Below, one piece after another: positions 54,768 through 64,000 of a stretch of DNA of 64,000 nucleotides; the first letter of the stretch is position 1; each line of letters begins with the position of its first letter. A model generated the notes under the pieces. It had not been told where the DNA came from, searched no databases, and saw nothing but the letters and a program-made list of their open reading frames with translations. Origin of the DNA: Antedon mediterranea (Eukaryota; Echinodermata; Crinoidea; Comatulida; Antedonidae); assembly GCF_964355755.1 (NCBI RefSeq), contig NC_092675.1, positions 439,001 to 503,000 of the forward strand, written 5' to 3'. The position numbers and the translations under genes were made by a program.

Positions 54768-56608
54768 TTATTGTTGCGATTTGACGTAGGCAGGTAACGG
54801 CAACATCGAATTCATTACTGAAATAAATTGAAGATCTCCTAACCACGATGGAAGCATTTCCATCATGTACATCTGTACGTACGTTATGATCAAACCGCCG
54901 ACGAGGTAGCGATGACGTGGTGTTCTTGATGTTACACTATCAACCATACTATCCACGACTGGTGTTGCATCCCCATAGCAATATTCGCGGCCTTTCCTGT
55001 AGAAGTCGGACATTCCGTCTTGATGTTCTTTTCCATAATCGTCCTTAACATCTTCTGGAACGTTTTTCCATATCTCTTCAGATATATTCTCAATATTGTT
55101 AATTCCTATATTAGTAGCTTTTCCGTACTGACCTGGTTGAATGAGACATACCTGTAGTGAGAAATGACTACCATTATTACCATTTAAACTGTAAAAGTCA
55201 ACCGGTATTTTAACTTTAGATATTGAACCTAAACTATTACAGTTCTAATATACCAGGAGCGTTGTGTGGTGTGAAGATTAATAGACCTATACTGTAATTA
55301 TGTTGCTCTTGAAAAAAACAAAACTTTACAATATATTTACCGTTACGCCCCATGGACTCATCTCGTAGCGTAATGTATCGTTAAAACATTCAATCGCGTA
55401 CTTGGTCATACAGTAGGCACCGTTTCCTGGAATGGCACTTATTCCACCAATGCTTCCAACGTTGATAACACGACCTACATATTATTTGTAAAGATAAACA
55501 AGAAGAGAATATACCTTATGATTTTACATAAATTAGAGTGTGCATTTATGAATACATTTTATTTTCTGACTGCATCCTCATTTTTAAAGATTCCAGGAAG
55601 GTTTCCAGGATAACGTCACATATTACAACCGATAATTTAATATGTTGGTTAGCGTAAAAACATCTTTATCACTGTAGCATACCCGGTTTAATTTCACTAT
55701 ACCTTTACATCGTCGTATCATTGGTAGAAATGCCTTAGTAACTCTAATCGTTCCGTATACATTAACTTCAGCAATGCTTTTAAACGTCTCCATCTGTGTT
55801 ATCTCAATTTCTCCGTATGTCCATATACCGGCATTATTTACGATCGCCCACAAACCTACAAACGAATGTATAATAACTCTATATGACCATGCCTATAATG
55901 TGTATGTGCAATTGTTACCGTAAAAGTACAACGAAAAGTTGTATTTTCTTTCAAATATTGGAATAGGAAGAAAGGTATAGGTCATTGTTGTTCTATCAGC
56001 TTGACGTGCTTGAATGACATTAATATTGGATGGAAACAGTTACTTACAGAAACCTTTAGGAAGTGACTTCTGTGCCGTTTCTTTAGCAGCCAACACAGAT
56101 TCTTCAGATGTGATATCACATGCAACTATTGTCAGACGATTAGTAGTTGATGATGTGCTCAGTAATTTTGCGTTTTCACGATCTAACCAAAACCAACGAG
56201 AATTTTATTGATAATTAAACAAGAACAAATAACTAAAAAAAAAAAAGACAGGCTGCTGCTAATATGATTAACTTCTCCATTGCTGTGCCGCTAGCTTGCA
56301 CATCTGTAAAGCTGAGAAATTAGTACAAATTAGTACTTACCCGGGAATAAGCAACCTGCATATACAAGGTAGCCAAGTTGATCTAATCTCAGAGCTAGGC
56401 TGTGACCAAAGCCTGTATCACACCCCGTTATAAACACTGCTTTGTTGTTAGGACTGAGCCTCCCTCTCGGTACTGCTTTGGATCCTATGTAAATACCTAT
56501 ACTTATAAATAAAACTGCTACAATATATTCTGTTAAAATAAAGCAACAGCATCCTAAAAGTAAGCAAAACACCATCAATGAAATATAAGTTGAATTTCCG
56601 ACAGCCAT
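54768..56608 (-). CDS. SDR9C-type membrane dehydrogenase, tandem copy C
   Basis: Five coding exons: 56341-56608, 56048-56182, 55703-55855, 55341-55474, 54768-55151 (1074 bp, 357 residues). The motifs are conserved ([38 protein letters not shown]). Oddities: the exon 4/5 junction reads [11 protein letters not shown], so the usual Lys and the Glu of IEPG in copies A and B are replaced. Exon 3 has TFKSIAEVN where A and B have TIKRIAEVN. It is the most compact copy (short introns). Function as for copy A. Confidence 0.9.
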
Positions 56609-58219
56609 GTTTTTGGGGGATAGTTTACATAGCAGGGTCTAAAGTCTACATTACAGAACTTTATACCACAGAGTATTTATAGATCATACACACTTGTTCT
56701 TATTTTGTATTTAATGTAATAGTAATTAGAAAATATATAAAATAAAAAAATAGAAAAGACATATGCGGCTTGATTGTTGACATAAATGTGTTAATGTCAT
56801 CAATATATTGATGATAACACGATCATCATATACATTTCGATTCCTTTAACACTACATTAAAATACAGTTTTATCTCGGAAGGAAGCCCATACTACCTAAA
56901 CAAGGCCATATAGATGGCTGCAGTCGCGTGCTCTGAGTTAGTGTTTACCGACCGACCGACCGACCAACCGACCAACCGATCGACCGACCGAAATTGCTGA
57001 ACATGTTTAAAACAATTTATATTTTTTTAAATTTAGGCCAGATAACGTAATTTCGAGTTGAAAAGCGAATCAAATATGATATTATTTTTTAACAAGTTGT
57101 AAAACAGAAATCCGGCAAAAACAGTGCATATTAACATTTAACGCGCAATGCGCATGCAAAAATCTGCACACTCATGGCAATTTTTTAAATGCTTAAAATT
57201 GCCTGAAACGTACTCTTATTTCATCGAAAATAAATGTTGACAATTTTAAACATTTTTAAGCGCGCGTACGCATGCATTATATGAGCTACGCACGTAATTG
57301 TAGTGTCATATGATTTATGCCCTGAAATTTATGAGTACCACATTTTATTTAATTGTGATTCATGCTTGTGAAGATATGATTACAAACGTGATTTCGTTAA
57401 ATCGTGCGTAGACCGCGTAATTTTTGATTGCGCACCGTGAAAACATAACCACATCGATTCCTGGCCATAAGGAATATACTGTTAAAAATAAACATAGCTA
57501 GATGAAACTGATATCAAGACAAGGCGATATACAAGGTACTGTTGACCGACCGACCAACCGACCGACATAATGAACTGTAGTAGAGTCTTTGCACGCGACT
57601 AAAAATCCCAGTGGGCGAGGCTTAGTTCTTTGGCTTACTTTTCATCAATGTTGGTGGCGCAATTGAACATTTCTCATTCATTACGAAATTCTCTGTGTGT
57701 ATTCCATGTGATAGGGAGACTGATATGATATTGTAAATTGTTATTAAACTTAGTTATTTAATGTGATTCGATGTAAGTCATATTTTTAGTTGTTTTGGTG
57801 TTTATAATAAATAAATGAATCTAGGTACAATAAACAGGCATATAAGCGCAATGTAGTAGGCATTACTACTCTAGCTCTAGGCCACCTCTCAGCTGGTCTA
57901 TTTTTTTCGATCTGATTATCTGGCCCAATACCCACTTTGCCTCCCGAGGAGAGATGGTAGATTCTTGGCTTAGCTACTACTGTACTTTTTTTTTTACCCT
58001 TATCTAAAATGTATAAAAGAGTTATTTATTATACTGTATTGATAACTCTAAACAAAAATACATCAAATCTGTAGTTAGATAGGCTACCTAGTAGGGGTAG
58101 TAAAAAAATGTATGATTATTATTAAATCATTAAATAATGAATGTAGGCCTAGGCTATCTATGAATGATGTATGTTGAAATAATTGATTCAATTTAAATCA
58201 ATGTGAAATTATTTTTCAG
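56609..58219. other. Divergent intergenic region between SDR copy C and DNAJC21
   Basis: Copy C reads left and DNAJC21 reads right, so both promoters must lie here. The first DNAJC21 coding exon is preceded by a splice acceptor at 58218-58219 (TTATTTTTCAG), implying an upstream non-coding exon, perhaps near 57600-57800. An element with ACCG arrays occupies 56930-57605. Confidence 0.55.
56930..57605. mobile_element. ~675-bp MITE-like element with (ACCG)n arrays near both ends
   Basis: AGTCGCGTGC near 56934 is inverted as GCACGCGACT at 57592-57601. Just inside each end lies an array of ACCG/ACCA units (56951-56990 and 57543-57567), in the same orientation on the plus strand. The interior is AT-rich with CGCG-containing phrases (AGCGCGCGTACGCATGC). 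No coding capacity. The target duplication is not clear. Confidence 0.5.
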
Positions 58220-58224
58220 AAATC

Positions 58225-61200
58225 ATGAAATGCCATTATGAAGTACTAGGTGTTGAACAAAATGCCTCTGACAACAGTTTAAAAAAAGCATACAGAAAAT
58301 TAGCATTACAATGGCATCCAGGTACTGGCATTTTTTATGTAAAGAAAAATTACAAAAATATAAATATTAAATAAATTTATCCTAGAATGCAATTTAATTA
58401 CAATATAACTAATAAGAAACCTGATTAATACAGGAATGCCAAAATAAATTGGTCTTTTAAGATACGACATAAATATAAAAACCGTTTGTTTTTATAAATT
58501 TAACTTTTCAGACAAAAATCCAGACCGTATTGACGAATGCACTTCTTATTTTGCTGTCATACAGCAGGCTTATGATGTGTTAAGTGATCCACAGGAGCGA
58601 GCATGGTATGATAAACACAGAGAAGCCATCATTCGCGGAGGTCAGTGTTTGATTAAATTGGGTGGGGAATGGGATAGGGTTATAACTTACCCTCATTAAA
58701 TGCCATAGTTTGGACAGCATCACAACCAGACTGACACACAAATTGAGGTTTAAACTAATATATTAAGAAGAATGCTATAAACTAATATTTACTTTTGAAT
58801 AATATTTTAAATAACAATTTTTTGATCGCTTTCTTTCTTCTCTCCCCATGAAGAATATTGTCAAAGGAGGAATTGGAATGAAAAAAAAGGAAAAGTTTTT
58901 ATAGAGATAATAGCAATTGGGATTTAAATGTTTTTACTTTGTTTTAAGAATAAGTTTTAACTTTGTATATTTTAAAATGCAGTTGATTGTTAAAAGAGAA
59001 AATGATCGGCCTACCTGACGTACTGTAATTCTATGTTTTATTATGTAGCACAATGGCATTCACCACTAGTTTTAGGCTAGCTATATCAAGGATAGTTTGT
59101 TAAATAATTTTTTTCTTCTAGGATTTGGTGATGACTACAAGGATGACTTTATTGATTTGGTTCCGTACTTGTCACCGTCATGTTACTCAGGTTTCTCAGA
59201 TGATTCCAAGGTACACTAATTACTATAATTAGAAAGAAACCCTACTGTACTCTTTTAAAAACTGTACTCAAAGTACTTTACAAATAAATGATTTAGCACT
59301 GAGAGTATATTTTGCAAGACATAAAATGTACAAACTTTGTATTTAAAAAGCAATTTGTTTTTCATCTTTACATACGTATAATATATTCTTTGGAAAGGTT
59401 TCAGAAAGGCTTCATAAAAACTTGACCCTTTTATGTGTTTTTAGGGATTTTATTCTGTATATGGTGATGTGTTTCATAAAATAGCCGAAGAAGACAAAAG
59501 ATTTATGGACTCTGATGCTAGTGATTATGATATTCCCGCATTTGGGGATTCAAAAAGTAATTACGAAGAGGTTAGATTTTATATTAATTATGCTAAATTA
59601 AATAATTTTGCATCACACACTCAATCGAATATTAGGGACTTCAGCACTGAGTATTGTTTTTTGTTATAATTTTGAATACTGAGTATAGAGATATGTCAAA
59701 TAAAAATAATAAATACATTAATAAGGTTTATTTTAATATTAATTGACAGGTTGTTCATATATTTTACGCATATTGGCAAAGCTATAGCACTTCAAGGTCA
59801 TTTGTTTGGGTTGAGAAATATGACACAAGAGAAGCACCTAATCGACAAATTTCACGACTGATGGAAAAGGACAACAAGAAACTTAGAGACAAAGCAAAGA
59901 AAGCATGGAACGGCCATATCAGGGTAAAGCTCTGTCTACACTGTCAAACTTTATGTGATGTGCCCATATATGGACATGATGATGTCATATTAGTGCCATA
60001 TTTGAGTATATCACTACCATATATGGTATTTTTGTCAAATTAGTTTGATAGTGTAGACAAAGCTCTAGGGTAACTTTTCTTCATTTATATTTTGTTGGAG
60101 GTTATTATATTTTATTTTTAGTTATTTAACATATTTTTTTTTATATATTGTGTTATTCCCTGCTGTATGTTATGTTTGATTAACTAATTTTTTTAACCTT
60201 AAAATAATTTCATACATTTTAATTTCTTTCAGGAATTAGTAACAATGGTTAAGAAACGTGACAAACGAGTACAAGCAAGGAAGGTAATAAGTTTCACACT
60301 TTTATTTTTGTAATCAATTTAATTTAACAGAGAGTGAAAACAGATGAGTTATTTAACAGAATTTGTATCCCACCCACAAAGGAAACATTAACCATTTGAA
60401 TCAAAGACTGGCACTAGTCTTGCTGTACAAATGGGAATGTAATGTATTGATCCTGGACAAATGTATACAGTCAACTCTCCCAAAACTTTCCCAAAACCAG
60501 ACTTTCCTTTAAAGTTTTTGAGAAAGAGTAAGAGGAAGACCAATATTACTTTATTTAGATGTTTTAAGAATCTATTATGTGTAAAGTGGGACGTGCCCAC
60601 GAAAGACAAACAAATTTGAGGTCAAAAAGGTCTCAAATTTAATTTTACATATTAGGCCAGCCCAAAGGTGTCTGGTGTTGGAAGAGTTGATTGTACTTAT
60701 GAAACAAATGCATAATTACAATGATATTAAAGAACTAACAAAGTGAAATATTAGAAACTTAAATGAATGTCATTAACATTTGTTGTTTTGTTATATGAAA
60801 GGCACTGATGGAGGAAAGAGCAGCAGAAAGAAAGAAGTTGGAGGCAGAGAGAAAAGTAAAACAGCAGAAAGAAAGAGCCAAGTGAGTACAAAATACTTTT
60901 GATGATGGCTGTATACACACTCTGGTATAAATATGAGTCTAATATCAAATCAAATAATACTCTTTTGTCCTAAGTAAATTCAAGGATCGATATAGTGGAG
61001 AAAAAAATAAATACAGCAGTACTGTATATACAAATAATACACAAATTTGTTATAAAAATATGAAATTGTCATCTCTAGACGTCATGAAGAATATGCAATA
61101 GAGGGTATGAAAGCCAAGGCAGAAATGGAGGAAGATCTACAAGCTATGGAGGCTAAGCTGAATGAAGAGTTTGGTGTCAATTCATCAGTAAGCTTAGGTT

Positions 61201-63934
61201 AGTATCAATGATGTTGTATGACATTCCCTAATTGGCCAACCAACATATATGACTGACTACCTATTTTCTGAACTGCTAACTGTCCAATGAAGTTGTAGAA
61301 TGTTACTTATGTCCTTATAGCTTTAATCAAATTACTATGTCATTTAATATTGTCCTTAATGTTTTAGACGGCTCAGATGACTGTTCAGATCCAGATGAGA
61401 TGTTAAGTGATCTGTTTTGTATTGCATGTAATAAAGAATTCAAAAGTGATAAAGCGTAAGTAACCAAGCCTACATTAAGTACATATAAACAAATAGTAAT
61501 AACACTCCAATTGAACCTAAAGCTCTGTCTACACTATCAAACTTTATGTGGGAAAAAAATGTGATGTGCCCATATATGGACATGATGATATATCGATACC
61601 ACATTTTGGGACATCACACTTTTATCAAACTAGTTTGGTAGTGTAGACAAAGCTTTATAATAAACAGTTAAAGTTACTTTTTTTTCTGGTGACAGATTTG
61701 CAAATCATGAGAATTCGAAGAAACACAAAGAAAACATGACTTTTTTAAAACAGCAAATGGAAGATGAGGAGTCGGAATTTGTAGGAGAAGATGAGGAGGA
61801 AAATGTTGATAGTGAAGAAATTGACAATTTAAATGGATCAACAATAGACACAGATGATGAAACTAAATCTACCAATAATGTTGAAGAGGATGCAGAACAA
61901 TTTGTTCAATCTAAATCAAAGTTGGTGTTTTAAGCTGTTTGTTTTTAAAGGGGGGTTCCGGGTTTAAAATGAATAGTAAAAAATGTAAAATATATTTGTT
62001 TGTCTCTTGAACGGTAAAAGTTTCAATTTATATAAGCGCCCAGTGAAGCAGAACGAAGGCTGTGAAATGAGGCCAGATTACAAGTGCAGCTACGGCAAAA
62101 TCACACTGTGGTTACAGAATAGGAAATTCGTGAAATGGTCAATCTTCCGACGACTCGTTATCATTAACCATATCAATTACTTTTGTAAAATTATACTTAT
62201 CTGATGTAATTTTAGTCGGTCTTCCCATTTATAAAGTCAATTTTCTATGAAAATCCATCAAAACAGTGAAAAATTAGATAAGTTTGCACTTTACGTTTGC
62301 CGATTTTCGCACTGACTTAGGGAAAGCCTTCAAAATCAATGAAGCGTAACGTATACATTCCTGAGCGAGGAGAGCGAGACGACGATACACGTGCTCTCTC
62401 TGCCCATGCCTGGCATCGTCGCGTGATAAGCAGATACAGTATACAATACCAAACTGGTCGGGTCGAGTATACCCCGTCTATAATCACAACATGAACGATG
62501 TACAGTATTTGATTGAAGGTCGACTCAACCTACCGGAATGGTATAGATAATATAGCTCGAATGAGAGAGTTGGAATATTTGTAAACATAAGTACAGTATT
62601 GCTAATTTTAACAAGTGTAGCCTAGCGTAAGTAAAAGGCCTGGTAGTATCAATTCGCATAGGGTCTACTACACTAGCTAGCTCAATTTTTAACTGGGCCG
62701 GATCGGCTAGGCTAGGCTAGGTCTCCTTCCTACTACCGGTCTACTTGCTTGATGCAGTATCCGCTTTTTTGGAGAGTAAACTAGGCCTACTTATTAGACG
62801 ATCGGGACACCATACGTGCGGACGGTGATCGGACCTTGTTTTGCCTCAATATTTACAGCCGATTTTTGTAGAACGTTTTTAATAGGTTTAGATTGTTTAG
62901 GAGTTTGGTTGATAGGATGGGTTTGGAATCCACTGAGTTTTGTTATTTATGGGCCAATCGTTTAGTAATAGGCTAGCTAGGCCCATGAATGATGGCCCCA
63001 ATGTTTTAACGTAGCCATCGTGGCATGGAATCCCTAGTCAGAAATGGCTCTCACCCCGGCATGAATAAAATGATTTAGGCTAGGCCTAGCCTAGTACGTG
63101 AAGCCGATATACGATCTGTACTATAGGCCTATTATTATAAATTCGAGGTATAAAAATAGTATAATTTATGACTCCGTAATCTGTACTAAATTTTGTATTT
63201 CATTAAATGTCAAATAAATATATGCTACTACTGTTATTATTACACTTTAGGCCTAGCTTAGCAAATCTACAAAAAATGTATTTCACAATGATCGGGTGGT
63301 CGTCGTTTGACAGAGGAGAGAGAACACAACGTACAAGCTTGACGTCGCGAGTTTGGAATCCACTGATGACGTGATTTTGTGAATATCTCATGAATATTAA
63401 TGAGCTTCCCTAAGCTGCTGAAAAACAGATTTTCCATGAATTTACCCTAAAATGTATATGAAATTTAATTTTTTTAATTTCTCGTTATTACTTCTTCATT
63501 CTGACATGTCTATATTGTTATAATATTTTTTATTTAATAAATAAACGATATTTAAAAGCAATTTTAAACCCAGAATCCCCCTTTAAATACAGTAGAACCC
63601 CTATTACGGACCACTTTGGGACCCCAACAAAGTATAAAAGTTTCTCTTGTTTAGGAGCTGGCCATAGTGTAAAAATATGTATTTCCCTTTGTTTATTTCA
63701 CAGGAAAGTGTCAAGGAATGTCCCAAAGGAGGGGTTCATTTATCTAATTCATTTATGTATACTGTATTTAATACTTCAATTTAATTGATCATACAAAATA
63801 AAATATCTATCTATCTATTAGAGTAAGCTGATCAACTCATTGTTATTTTGATTTATTAGTTGCCAACAGTATTTACGCATTTTCTTGTTAGGTTATCAAA
63901 AAAACAAAAGAAGAGGCGGAGACAACAGAATAAA
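58225..63934 (+). CDS. DNAJC21: DnaJ homolog subfamily C member 21, 3' incomplete
   Basis: Eleven coding exons: 58225-58321, 58512-58640, 59122-59210, 59445-59570, 59750-59923, 60233-60283, 60802-60881, 61079-61197, 61368-61455, 61696-61920, 63892-63934; all phases agree (1221 bp, 407 codons). The J domain spans residues 1 to about 70 (YEVLGV, HPD at 31-33 split by intron 1, [15 protein letters not shown]). Then come the [17 protein letters not shown] region, [14 protein letters not shown], a Lys/Glu-rich coiled coil with [16 protein letters not shown], and a U1-like C2H2 finger (C306, C309, H322, H328: [20 protein letters not shown]). An acidic stretch follows and then [12 protein letters not shown], as in vertebrate DNAJC21. 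The protein acts in 60S ribosome biogenesis and stimulates Hsp70. The last exon ends in GTGAGT, so the second zinc finger lies beyond the window. Exon 10 would hit a stop if unspliced (KLVF then TAA). Confidence 0.93.
59926..60066. mobile_element. 141-bp MITE inserted at a DNAJC21 splice donor
   Basis: Inverted ends AAAGCTCTGTCTACACTGTC and GATAGTGTAGACAAAGCTCT. Flanked by AGGGT (up to AGGGTAA) at 59921 and again at 60067. The host exon ends AGG|GT, so the target duplication created two copies of the 5' splice site, one on each side of the element. Confidence 0.9.
61519..61656. mobile_element. 138-bp MITE of the AAAGCTCTGTCTACAC family
   Basis: Inverted ends AAAGCTCTGTCTACACTATC and GTAGTGTAGACAAAGCTTT, with the shared centre GATGTGCCCATATATGGACA. 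It lies in DNAJC21 intron 9, about 40 bp before the next exon. Confidence 0.9.
61921..63891. other. DNAJC21 intron 10
   Basis: About 2 kb without any recognised exon. A CpG-containing patch with several TAGGCCTA/GGCTAGGCTAGG phrases lies at 62600-63100. A lone (TATC)n run is near 63810. No complete element was delimited. Confidence 0.6.
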
Positions 63935-64000
63935 GTGAGTTTAAAACATTATAATTATACTTGTACATTATTGTTACAATAACTATCAAATATCATCAAT

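Noticed and set aside
59861-60043. 60-codon plus-strand frame
   Set aside because: It is DNAJC21 exon 5 read through its splice donor into the MITE; the real exon ends at 59923.
61736-61933. Frame ending KLVF-stop as the DNAJC21 C-terminus
   Set aside because: The exon can splice at 61920 (AAATCAAA|GTTGGT) to 63892, giving [13 protein letters not shown] as in vertebrate DNAJC21; the stop is probably intronic, though the donor is weak.

Overview
The window is animal nuclear DNA: AT-rich, intron-rich, with GT-AG exons of 40-380 bp and a heavy load of transposable elements. The gene content (a hyalin-type HYR protein fused to a fucolectin-like domain, a DNase I relative, a tandem SDR cluster, DNAJC21), CR1-type LINEs whose ORF1 carries a PHD finger and an esterase, tRNA-derived SINEs, and the constantly recurring octamer TAGGCCTA together suggest an echinoderm or a close invertebrate deuterostome. 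The species cannot be fixed from the sequence alone.

Left part (about 3.9-41.6 kb, minus strand): one very long secreted-protein gene. A signal-peptide exon at 41.5 kb is followed by three exons making one fucolectin/F5-8C-like domain (35.6-33.8 kb) and then by seven HYR exons (32.5-3.9 kb). Every junction is in phase 1 and the joined frame is open for about 706 codons. The 3' end was not found and may lie beyond position 1. Its introns, one of them about 20 kb, are packed with elements: two broken LINEs on the minus strand (7.5-10.2 kb and 19.8-28.1 kb), a LINE remnant on the plus strand (14.1-15.7 kb), an RT fragment (32.8-33.7 kb), a hAT transposase end (28.6-29.05 kb), two SINEs, several long-inverted-repeat (foldback) elements and many satellites.

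Middle (42.7-46.95 kb, minus): a complete nine-exon DNase I-family gene encoding 305 residues with a signal peptide and all catalytic motifs. Next, 47.8-56.6 kb, minus: three head-to-tail copies of a five-exon membrane-anchored SDR9C-type (retinol / 3-hydroxybutyrate / 17-beta-hydroxysteroid dehydrogenase-like) gene, encoding 354, 360 and 357 residues.

Right end (58.2-63.9 kb, plus): the first eleven coding exons of DNAJC21, a ribosome-biogenesis J-protein, running off the window. A 141-bp MITE sits exactly on one of its 5' splice sites, and its target duplication copies the splice donor.

The most informative structures are nested insertions whose pre-insertion state can be inferred: a 3.55-kb inverted-repeat element inside a CR1-like LINE, where removal of the element plus one target copy restores the LINE frame; a 898-bp foldback element whose empty paralogous site is present 5 kb away; a MITE inside a satellite unit; and the splice-site MITE. 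All exon models come from reading splice sites and frames by eye; no alignment or database search was run.
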